Below are positions 48,821 through 58,733 of a stretch of 64,000 nucleotides of DNA, in pieces. The translations under genes and the position numbers were made by a program. The stretch comes from Heterotrichella gracilis. Taxonomy: Eukaryota; Sar; Xanthophyceae; Tribonematales; Xanthonemataceae. How positions within the stretch are numbered: the first letter of the stretch is position 1; each line of letters begins with the position of its first letter. The stretch is taken from positions 186,001 through 250,000 of the forward strand of contig JAULBX010008883.1 of NCBI GenBank assembly GCA_032358255.1, in the 5' to 3' direction. The notes under the pieces were generated by a model, which did no database searches, was not told the origin of the DNA, and saw only the letters and a program-made list of their open reading frames with translations.

Positions 48821-49314
48821 TACCTCGTGCATTAAGGCACAAATCATTAATATGGGTATACAATTTTACACCTCACAGGTACTGGCGCATGCACACGCCA
48901 TATCGCACGACAAAACAATTCAATAGACATGATCACAGCTGCCTAGCCCTGCCCATGAGCACCTGTCAAACAGAATGCGCAACGTGATTGTGCATGTCCT
49001 GGTGTGACGCCTTCTTGCCAATCGGATTTGTGCATCCTATAAAGACCTGCATAGCAGCCAACCTAACAAATTTCAGTCATGAATATACGTAAATACCTTG
49101 ACGATAGCTCAAGTTGAACATTGCCAACCATCATGCATGAAGAGGATACCACAATCAAGCAGTTGAAACGCCTTGAACGCAACACACAGTGTGGGTAAAC
49201 ACATCCACATAATTTGCGTCATGGTCTTGCAAAGGGCCCCAGGAACCCAAGATTTGCCCAAAGAAAACGTCACCAGTCGCCATCATCACTCCAAACCCAT
49301 TAACACCCACGCCA

Positions 49315-49396
49315 TGCTGGGCCATGCCATATGCTGGGCCATGCCATTTGCTGGGCCATGCCATATGCTGGGCCATGCCATATGCTGGGCCAGGCC
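49315..49396 (+). repeat. 17-bp minisatellite, about 5 copies
   Basis: Unit ATGCTGGGCCATGCCAT, tandem and nearly perfect (one unit begins TTG; the last is truncated and diverged). It lies in the 3' flank of the ArsM gene. Confidence 0.9.
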
Positions 49397-49518
49397 ACCC
49401 CATGCCCGGCTGTGTAGCAAGCATGGTCGCTGCGTGGCCACCATGATGCACGCCTACACGTCTCTCCATCCCCGCACTCCACCATGACCATCCCAGGGAT
49501 CAGCAGCAGATCTGGGGA

Positions 49519-51595
49519 TCAGCAGCAGCTCCCCGCAGGCGCCGACACCAGCCCCTCCGACCCTGTCCCAAACTCACCGCCCCCCGAGCACGCCCACCCG
49601 GCAAACAGCCCATAGTGCGTGCCCCTGTCCCCACCCACATTGAAGTGCTTGGACAGCCAGCTCACACCATTCTCCCCAACCATGGCCGCGGTGTTGCCGC
49701 ACACCTCCATGGGCTTGCCGGTCTCAAAGCGGTGCGACTGGTCCAGCTCGTAGGCGTGCGGGGAGCCCTCGATGGTGCCCTGCGCAGGCGCCACGTGGCA
49801 CGGCGTCATGGGCAGGCAGGTGACAGCAACTCCCTCTTGAGGGCACGGCATGTGACAGCTGCCAGGAGGTGGAACCTGAGCTTATGTGTCCTCATTGCAT
49901 CCCCCGTAGTAAATCAAATCTGCCAACCAATCCGCTCACCCATGGCAATCTCGAGCCCCCATCCCTCGAACCTCCCTCCCCTTTGCCCCACCCCCCACCT
50001 GGTACACCGCCATCTGGCCATAGTCCTCGCACTTGCTCTCCAGCAGGCCCGGCAGCTTGAACAGGCGGTAGGTCACCGAGTAGAACCTGGCCTCGCCCAC
50101 CAGCTCCTCCAGCTCCTGGTTGTTGATGGTGATGGGGGCGCTGGTCACCACCCGAGGGTCGGCAAATCCCACCGCTGCTGCGATGCGCTTAAAGTCCTCG
50201 AGGTACAGGGAGCCAGAGATGCACTCGCCCCACAGCACCTGAGAAAGGGGTTTTGGTAGGGTGCGGAAGTGGTGGCAGTGCGGCTCACCCAATGTGCATA
50301 GCAACGTCCAGGATATCCCAGGGAAGGATTTTGATCTTGGGTAGCTCATGCTGCACCATATTTATTAACATGCCGGGTACTCTGGGTTACGGTTTGGGGT
50401 AGGCTTTTTGCATAGGTCCAATGGCACCCACCTTGTTGGTTTTGAGGTGCTCCGGCAGGCGGCGCGAGCAGTACACATCCGAGAAATACATCTCCCCCCC
50501 TGGCGCCAGCACCCGGTACGCCTCCCTGAGCACCCGCGGCTTGTCGGGGCTCAGGTTGATCACACAGTTGCTGATCACGATGTCCACCGATTCATCCGCG
50601 ATCCCGGCCTGATCCAGGTACTCGATGGTGCCCTTCACGAAGCGCATGTTGGGCTTGGAGAAGCCCAGGCGGGCACAGTAGGGGCCCACGTGCTTGCGCG
50701 CCACCTGCGCGAGGGTTTTGGGGTGGGCACGCAAACCCTAGGATAGGGTTCATTGAAGGTGCACTGCTCGAGGTAATTGTACGTGGATGCGAGCTCTTGC
50801 CAAGGCCTTCACGCAATTCTGGTGTTTGCGTATCCATCTGGATATAACCATATGCATAGCTGTGGACCCTAAATTGGTGCAGTTGCGAAAGCATTCATGC
50901 TCATCCCAAGGCTGTCACACTTGAAGAGACTGATGCAACAGCGGCTAAATGGGCACATCCCCATTTGCTGATGTGTTAGGTGCACTGGCACTGCCCCCAT
51001 GGGCCTTCACCCCCACCTGTAGTTGCTCTTCCGTCATATCCACCCCTGTCACGCTCCCCTCCTCGCCCACCAGCGCAGCAGCCACATAGCAGTCCCGCCC
51101 GCTGCCGCTGCCCAGGTCCAACACCCTTAAACCCTTGATGCCCAGCGGCAGCGGGGCTCCACAGCCGTAGAACTTTGACACCACCTCATCCGGAACCTGC
51201 ACCAGGCAGAGCAAGATCAACGAAACGCATGAAGGGTGCCAGGACCGAGCTGCTTGGCGCCGCATGTGCAAGGCTGACTGTTAGCCTGGCTGTACTGCTG
51301 GGATGCATGTACCTAACCTGTGCCAAGATCCACATGTAGAAACCCTGCTCAAGTGCACGTAATCCACCTGTGCCAGGAGCTGCTGGATGCGCCTGGGTGG
51401 CCGCACGCAGGCCACACATGCGTTGGTTTTTAGGTCCTTGGACTGGCTCAGGACCTTGCCGTAGTAGTCTTGGACCTCTTCGTAGGTGGAAGGGGTGCCG
51501 TTGGCTGTGCCATTGGCTGTGCCATTGGCCTTGGGTGGTGCGGGGGCACAGGCACCAGAGGTGGTACCACAGCAGCTCTGGGATGTGGCTGCCAT
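49519..51595 (-). CDS. arsM: Arsenite methyltransferase (ArsM/AS3MT)
   Basis: Exons read 51595-51368, 51196-51017, 50704-50432, 50238-49999 and 49779-49519, every junction in phase 0; 393 aa. It transfers methyl groups from S-adenosylmethionine to As(III), yielding methylated arsenicals. The SAM-binding motif is LDLGSGSGRDCYVAA (about residues 102-116), followed by GVDMTEEQL. The three conserved arsenic-binding cysteines of algal ArsM are present: in KTNACVAC (C60/C63), SNCVINLSPDK (about C183) and WGECISGSLY (about C233). YYGKVL, FYGCGAP and LAPGGEMYFSDVY are also typical. The N-terminus carries extra cysteines (SQSCCGTTSGAC) and a short NGTANGTANGT repeat; the C-terminus ends with a Cys pair. 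The length is normal for the family. It probably acts in the cytosol, as no targeting peptide is evident. Confidence 0.95.
51236..51318 (+). repeat. Dispersed short repeat, copy D (ArsM intron 1)
   Basis: Reads GAGCTGCTTGGCGCC, then AGCCTGGCTGTACTGCTGGG and ATGCATGTA. It matches copies A-C and is antisense to arsM in the 51197-51367 intron. Confidence 0.6.
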
Positions 51596-52859
51596 GGGAG
51601 TGCTAGCCAGTGGGTACAACAGGCTTGTGGATTATCTGGCTACTTGATCAGAACTTGGGCGGTTCTGCACAGAGCAGTGGAGATTTTGGAGGTGAGCGCA
51701 GCTGACTGGCTAGTTAGGGCAAGTTTTTGGATGGATTACAGGTGCAGCTCCGGCGGGCGACGAGAGGAAGCTACAGAAAACTAAGACAGGCCCCGGAAGG
51801 TGGTCCTATTTTTCTACCCGGCTGTGGAACACGTCCTCGTATGCTCAAGGCATTCAAGGCCTTGCAGAGGATCAAACCAACACACTCGATTTACGAGTCA
51901 ATCGTCCCTGCCGTCCTCATCCACGGCACAGTTATGGCGGTACAACCTGGAAAAGCCACGCTCGGGGCGTGTGGTAAGTGTTGGCTAAGCTAGTTGCATA
52001 TGCATGCATGCTGGCCGCACCTTCTCGCTAGTTCGCAACACTGGCAATGGAGGAGCTGAGTAATAGAGGGGTGAAATATGGTTAGTGCGTTTGTTGTTCA
52101 ACCCCGCAGGTGTGTTTACTCGCACCCTGTATTTGTGCAGAGCCTGAGGCCGTATATGATTTACTTCTGCCAAAGTTCTCCAGCACCACTGGCAGCTGTA
52201 GGTCAGGGTTTGATAGGGTTTGCCCTTACATGCATATGGGCAACAGACCTATCTGCATTTGCAAGTGTGGACCGTTGAAAGCCGTGTCCAAGGAACGCTG
52301 ATCCCTGCTGAATGATTCATACTTCAACCAATGTGTTTCGCCGCTTCAAAGTGGGTGGTTCGCAAGGCTGGCATATCGTAGTTGTTGCCCACACCCTAGG
52401 CTGTAGGCTAGAGTCTCTGTGACTTCTTCTTTCAGTGGGCTGGGCTCAGTGGTCACACGTCAATACAGTAGTTACAGTGGGCTGTGGGATCTGGACTGAC
52501 CATTAGGAATGCTGCGACACCCCCTGTTCAAGTGGCAGAAAGGTGACAAGGGCGCAGCGCATCCACGAAACACGTTGCACACCTGCCACTGGCGGGCTGA
52601 AGAGGTATAAGCAGGCCAGGTGAGGCCCCAACCATTGCTCCCCTTACAGGGCAGTAAGGGGGATTCTGTGGGCTGGTGACATATCCCATGTGACAATTGG
52701 GTGACACGGTCCTCGTCTGTGGCGGGAGAAGACAAGGCGATCATGTCAAAACATCTATGCGTAGCCACGACATGAACCACAGGTTCAGTCCCAAACCACG
52801 CGCAGTTGAGATCCCAGGCAGGCAGGGGCGCAGCCGGCGGCTTGTTGCGGTGCGGGCGG
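51596..52859. other. Intergenic region
   Basis: Holds the ArsM promoter and the 3' UTR of the U2AF-like gene. No exon is recognised on either strand. Confidence 0.5.
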
Positions 52860-55800
52860 TTACGGGCCCGGCGGGGGCACAATGGTGAGGAAGTGGTCTG
52901 CCGTGATGTGCGCCACGCTGACTATGCTGCCGGCAAACATGCGGCCGTGGATGGCGGTCAGCGCCTTGGCCGCACTGGCGCTGTCCAGGTACTGGATGAA
53001 GGCCTGCGGGGGGGGTGGATGGAGGTGGGTGTGGGCACATGGTGGTTTAGGGTATTGGCTCAGGATTTAGGGTTTAAGGACCATGGGACGACGTCATATG
53101 ATGTGCAAATACACAAATCAGGAGAGGCAAACACACAGAGGTACGGGCGCGTGTGGGCACATGGGAGGCATCACACAAACCACTAGAGGAGAGGCAAACA
53201 CACTCCATTTGGTGCGCTTCACATTCAAGGGGCGTGGAACACATTCTCTTGATTGCAGATGAAGGACACAATCGCAACCCAGAAGACGACATGGTGACCG
53301 CATGGAACAGCGGCCCTTCACCGGCGGACACAGGCCGCCAGGCACAGCATGAGCACTAGCGTGCGGGTGGGACAATGGGCACCCACCGCATCGGCCCAGT
53401 GCAATCAAAGGCAGTGAGGACTGCGCCTGGAACCACCCTGCATGCCGCCTCAACCACCCTGCAGCTGCAACTTGAGGAGCCCCAGTCCTACACCCTAACC
53501 AGGCCTGCGCCACAGCTGCGCCTGGCTCACCCAGCCCTGGTTTAGGGTTTTGGGTTTGGGATTGGCTCACCTTGCTGCAGCTTAGGGTTTAGGGTTTGCG
53601 ATTGGCCCCCCTTGGCCTTGTGCTCAGAATTAGGGTTGGCTGTAGGGTTGGCTTACCTTGCCGTAGTTCTCCTTTCCAAACAGCTCCGGCACGGTGGTTG
53701 GGTCTGCTGGTCGGGGGATGAGTATGCGCAGCACCGTGCCGTACTTGTTGCACTCCTCCATCAGGTCCTCGATGGCCTGCAGGCAGGGTTTAGGGATTAG
53801 GGTTAGGGAAGTTGTTGCATTCCTCCATAAGGTCCACGTTGGCCTGCGTTTAGGGTTTAGGGATTAGGGTTTAAAGAACTAGGTGCATTCCTCCATGAGG
53901 CCCTCCATGGCCTTCGTTTAGGGTTTAGGGTATTTGTTGTACTCCTCCTCGAGTCCTTGATGGCCTGGGCAGGGCGGGAGGGAGGGCTGAGCGCAGGTTC
54001 GAAATCGTTTGCTAGAGTTGCTCATGCACATGTGTCAATACCCACAAGGTATCAGGGCAGAAAAGAGGGCTAAGCACAGGTGCTACCTCCAGCATTATAA
54101 CCACTCTGCATAATTGGGTACCATAGCCACACAAGGGACTGGATGAATCCAATTCGCTCCCCATGGCATAGAAATGATGTAGGAGGTGCCAGAGGCAGAT
54201 TTTCCCCCTTAACCCTGCGGGGCAACCAACCAAAACCCTAAACCCCAAAACTTGAACCCCACATGGGTCCTTCCCCACCCACCTCCCGGTACTCCCCGTC
54301 ATCCAGCAGCGCCGCAGGCGTGATGACCCCCTCCAGGCGGATGAAGGGGGTGGGCGTCAGGGTCAAGCCGTCGGGGGTGACGGCCTTGGCAACCACACCG
54401 CACCCATCCTCGCCATGGTCAACCTGAGGAGGAAGGAGGAGGTGGGGGGGTCAGGATGGGGGGTACAGTATTCTTAAAGAGTAAATTTTATTTTTATTTT
54501 TATACATAATTTTTATCAATGGGGGATACAGTATTCTTAAAGAGTAAATTTTATTTTCAGGATGGGGGGTACCCATAATGGCACGGTGGTTGGGGTCGTG
54601 GCAACTACCTGCCTCCCCGTGGCTGCACAATGGAAAAACGCGGCACCCCCGTCGCCCCTCACGTGGAACAGCAGTAGCATTTGCAATGCCTGCTGTGTCG
54701 CTGGGCATCCATGCAACTAACCAACTTTCCCTGGGCACCAGCCCCCACTGCACACCCCCCCGCCGCGCCTCACCTGGAACAGCAGCAGCGCCTGCGAGGC
54801 CTGCTGCGCCGCCGCGTGCGCCTTGAGCGGGTCCACATACCCACTGGGGCGACCCACGCTGATGGCCTGGCCAAGGAGCTGAACCTGCAACAAGAAAAAG
54901 AAATCCCTTTCGATATGTAGATTGAAAGGAGATTATGGTTTTATTTGGGTACTTAAATCACCAAATATATTCAAGGGTGAGTGAGTAACCCTCGCGTGCC
55001 GAGACAAAGAGAAAGTCAGCAGAAGCAGTACGCACAGCGGCCTTGCATGAGGAACGGCACCAATAATAATATAAGAAAACCCACCAGTAAAAAAGGGAAA
55101 AAATTGCAAGTGCAACCAGTTGGACATTTGTAATCATAGTGACTCACCTGGCCGCTGAGCGTGAGCGACGCGCTGGCCATGTCGGGCGTGCGCAGCTCTA
55201 CAAACGCGTAGCGCCCCTCCGAATGCATGGACACATTGACCACTGGGTCCACCCCGGGGGCCACCTTCTCGGGGAATGCCGCAATCATGGTGGAGTTGAA
55301 CAGCTGGCGCAGGGCGTCCTCCGTCACCAGGCCAGCCACCAGGTTGCCCACATACACCTGAGGGTAGAGGATTGGAGATAACATTCAGAAGAGATTTGTG
55401 GCTGATAATTTGATGCGTTTCTGTGGTGGTTGTGATGAGGAGGCGGGGGGATGGCGCCGGGTGGTGGGGGTGGCGGGGTGGGGGGGAATAGTGGCATGGG
55501 CTGGCAGGGCAAGGTTGTGGGTGGAGGGGCAACAGGATGCCAGGGGTGGGGATCAAACGGAGGCGTTGCAGTGTGGCAGGTGCGCATCCCTAGACTGGCT
55601 GCAGACACACAGTAAAGAAGGCGCAAGCTTGCATTAATTTAGGGTTCATTTAGGGTTCGCTTAGGGTGCCGCATGTGCGTGCGCTATGCGAGGGTGCGTG
55701 AGTGAGGGAGAGGCGGGGTTCCGGCCCCTGCCACCACCTACCCGCCGTACCTCCCGCTGCGTCTTGCTGGCCGCGGCCACAGCGGAAGCTGCCTGCTGCT

Positions 55801-57870
55801 GGAGCACGATCTGGCGGGCTTTCAGCTGCTGCTCCTGCATCTGGCGGGCAACTGCGGGGGGGGGGCAGGACAGGGGGTTTAGGGTTGGGCATGGGTAGTG
55901 AGATAATTGATAGGATTATTTGCTATCTTATTACCCTTGGGTTGGGGAAGGGCAGGGAGGCTACCATACAAATTGACCAGGAACAATATCTATAATTGCA
56001 ATTTATAAGATAATATATTAGGTACATGATGTCAATGATCGTGCAGGTGGACACCATTGTGTGAAGAGATCATCCACGAAGGAGTACAGCAGGTCCATGG
56101 GCACATGTGATATAGCACTAGAAGGAAGGCTTGCATGAAGGGACCTTTACTGCCTCATGCAGGTATGGACCGGAATGACAAGTCAGTGCATGCGCCACCA
56201 CCAGCGGGCAGAAAGGTGGCAGCAGGGGTGCGGTGCGTACTGTCTGCTGGGTCGATTGGCTTGGCGTCCACGCGCATGGCTGCATAGGGGTCCATGTAGG
56301 TGGCGCCGTAGCCAACTGCAAGGGGGATTCAGGAGGGTTAATGAGCGCTAGAAGGGGGGTCATATGCGAGAAGAACAGCAGAGCGCGTAGCACAGGGATG
56401 GCTTGTTGAGTGCGCAGCGTTTTGCAGCAAGTGTGCAGGCATTCAGTGCTTGCGTGGCCCATCACTCATGTTATATATGAGCCCGACCAAATGCATGACA
56501 GTAACACAGACTGACTGGGTGAACGACAGTGACAAAGGCAGCCGGTGTGCAGTCTGCCCCATGGCCGCGCACCTCCCACTTTGGCCACCTCCGTCCTCTT
56601 CCTGGGCACATACCCCCCGATGTTGGAGTCGTCGCTGCTGGGGGAGCGGCGGCGGGATGAGCGGTGGCGCGTGCGGCTGCGGGACCTGTGGGGGGGAGGC
56701 GAAATGGTCAAAAAGCAGGAAGGAAATGCTGCGCACACTGTGCGACACACATGCTGCCAATTACTGCAGACCCCAGCACAATGCGGGGCACGTGCAAAGC
56801 AATCAATGCCCACTCCATAGTGGCAGCGTCATGCCCATAAGCACGCAGCAAACGCCCATGTCCAGTCCTTGCAGTGGCAAAAGGGTGGCCTCAGGCAACA
56901 GCTGTGCACCCTAAGGTACGGTGTGGTGCGCTGCGCGCTGCACGCCCCACCTGCTGCGCCGCCTGCTCTTGCTGCGCGAGCGCTTCCGCCGGTCCTTGGA
57001 GCGGGAGCGCCGCCGGTCACGGGACCGAGACCGGGACCGCCGCCTGCTGCGGCTGGGGGTCCGCCGCCGGTCCTTATCCCCGCGACGCCTGTCCCTATCC
57101 CTATCCCGGTCCCTATCCCTATCCCGGTCTCGGTCCCGGTCCTTGCCCCTATCGCGCTCCCTGTCGCGGGTGCGGTCCCGCTCCCTGTCCTTCTCCCTGC
57201 CCCTGTCAAGGTCCTTGCCCCTGTCCCGGTCCTTATCCTTGTCCCGCCCCCTGTCCCTGTCCCTGTCTCCTCTGTCCCTGCTCTTGTCGTTATCGCGCTC
57301 CCTCTCCCTCTCGCTGTCCTTACCCCTGTCCCTGTCCCGGTCCCTGTCCCGGTCCCTATCCCTGGACTTCTTCTCCACAGGTGGCGCCTGCTCCTCCCCC
57401 TTGGCCTCAGGTGTGCCCTCCGCCATCCCGTTTTCCCCCTTGGCGTCTACAGCCTGTGGCTGAGCTGCTGCTGCATCGGCTGCACTAGCGTCTGCTGCCC
57501 CGTTCCCCTCCTGGGCTTCCACTGGTTGTGTCTCATCAGCTGCAACATCAGCTGCACTATCTCCTGCAGCCCCATTCTCCTCCTTTTCCAAAGCTTGGGG
57601 CTCATCAGCTGCCGCATCTGCTGGTGGGGCATCAGCTGGGGTGGACTCCGGTGCAGGAGTGGCATCGCCCTCAGGACCCACGCCAGCATCCAGCTCTGTT
57701 GCCCCAGTCAAGGGGATGAAGTCATCGGTGCGAGGGGTGAGGGCGTCAGAGGCCTTGATTTGGGTGGCCGGTGTTGATGCTGGCAGAGGTTGTGCTGTCT
57801 CAGGCTCTAGTGCATCTTCCTCTTGTGGTGGCGGGTCAGGACCAGGCACATCCCCCACTTCGTCCGCCAT
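52860..57870 (-). CDS. U2AF large-subunit-like splicing factor (RS domain, one RRM, UHM)
   Basis: Exons read 57870-56951, 56685-56573, 56315-56241, 55851-55751, 55357-55148, 54884-54774, 54423-54283, 53776-53657 and 53003-52860; 644 aa, all in phase. Residues 1-167 are acidic and Ala/Pro-rich. Residues 168-310 are a long Arg-Asp/Arg-Ser tract (KDRDRDRDRDRD, then RSRSRDRRRSRSKDRRK). An RRM follows from 404 (VYVGNLVAGLVTEDALRQLF, RYAFVELRTPDMASA), then GRPSGYVDP. The C-terminal UHM covers about 535-640 (LEGVITPAALLDDGEYRE, MEECNKYGTVLRILIPRP, IHGRMFAGSIVSV). U2AF65 recognises the polypyrimidine tract at 3' splice sites, and its UHM binds SF1. A second RRM, normal in U2AF65, is not found between about 485 and 535. 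The product is nuclear. It could be a U2AF65 paralogue rather than the canonical subunit. Confidence 0.85.
53747..53970 (-). repeat. Four tandem echoes of the exon-8 acceptor interleaved with TTTAGGG
   Basis: The + strand motif of the true junction (CACTCCTCCATCAGGTCCTC, then GATGGCCTGC) at 53750-53780 recurs in diverged form at about 53814-53848, 53884-53916 and 53938-53968. Copies are separated by runs such as TTTAGGGTTTAGGGATTAGG. Spacing is 50-70 nt. Confidence 0.85.
54466..54560 (+). repeat. AT-rich tandem duplicate in U2AF-like intron
   Basis: ACAGTATTCTTAAAGAGTAA followed by ATTTTATTTT occurs at about 54468-54500 and again at about 54529-54558. It lies inside the intron between exons 6 and 7. 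Confidence 0.8.
54644..54708 (-). repeat. Decayed copy of exon 6 3' end and donor (U2AF-like gene)
   Basis: CGCCCCTCACGTGGAACAGC, AGTAGCATTTGCAATGCCTG and CTGTGTCGCT run parallel to CGCGCCTCACCTGGAACAGC and what follows at 54764-54820 (the true exon end). It lies about 110 nt into the intron. Confidence 0.7.
55632..55670 (+). repeat. Telomere-like repeat run in U2AF-like intron
   Basis: Three TTAGGGT blocks (TTTAGGGTTCATTTAGGGTT, then CGCTTAGGGTG) with short spacers, in the intron between exons 4 and 5. Confidence 0.8.
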
Positions 57871-58733
57871 TGATCGACAGACGAATACACAACCCAATTC
57901 CCAATTCTAATCAAGCATCAAAACCTGTTGCGATGAGCGGAATGATGCGGGGTGGAGTTTGATGCGCCGCTACATCGATGGGACAATTGCATGCATTTAT
58001 GGTTGATCCCAGTGGTCCTGCTGCCTGATACAGTTATAATCGACCGCTTGCTTCAACTCCTTTGTTGTAAGAGGAAGTCAACCGTCAATCATTGGTTTGA
58101 GGCTTGTTTGCTTGTTTTCCAGAAGTTTTGCTTGGTGAACGATAATAGTATAGGGATCACGAGGATAAGAATTGGGCATCGATCGACCTGCCAACTGAAG
58201 ATGCCTGAAGATCAAGTACAGCGAGGGTCTTTCACTGCAGGATATATATTGCAGGTACTTTCCGTGTACGGTATTGTGCTCCGTACACGGTTGTTCTAGC
58301 CTTAATTGCCTGCCACCTCTGGGGGTGGACGTAGTGTCACGCCTTTCAACGCCTCTTAACAAACACTTTCAGCCAACTAGGTTGCTCCCAAACTCAAATA
58401 CCACGGCCAGGTATTTTTGCGTTACATCTTGTTGTGTTGTCCATATGCATGCATATGGTGGGTGTCGATCGCTTCCTATGACTACACTGTCCACCCTTCT
58501 GCAGCACCCACCCACCCACGTGTCGTATTCCTGGATTCCGCCAGTGTCATGCTTGTCTCCTCACCTAAAGGCACACCTTCACTTATTGCTGAAAGCTTAA
58601 GGCACACCTCCAACCTCCCCACAGGGTTGGGCTCCCACCCAAAACGGGTTGCGTGAAGGGCACCCAGCGCATCTTGTCAAGGGGGCGTAAACACACCTTC
58701 CACATCTCACTGTGACTGGCCCCTTTGGACACC
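57871..58733. promoter_or_regulatory. Divergent promoter region, U2AF-like (-) and NUP133 (+)
   Basis: The two start codons face away from each other across 863 nt. No TATA box or known element could be assigned by eye. CATATGCATGCATATG at about 58442-58457 is a perfect palindrome. Confidence 0.45.

Larger units (their letters stand above)
46951..49518. other. Intergenic region between convergent RING and ArsM genes
   Basis: About 2.5 kb without a supported exon. It holds the RING remnant, two strong hairpins (48559-48576 and 48795-48820) and a 17-bp minisatellite near the ArsM end. Confidence 0.5.

Noticed and set aside
48100-48870. Possible LTR or retroelement piece
   Set aside because: No coding parts, no paired terminal repeats and no primer-binding site could be identified.
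53040-54250. Possible chromosome end
   Set aside because: The TTTAGGG runs are short, impure and flanked by intact coding exons on both sides, so this is interstitial.
56869-57777. 302-aa plus-strand open frame
   Set aside because: It is the antisense shadow of the Arg-Asp/Arg-Ser coding tract of the U2AF-like gene; its Pro/Val repeats arise from the complementary low-complexity DNA.
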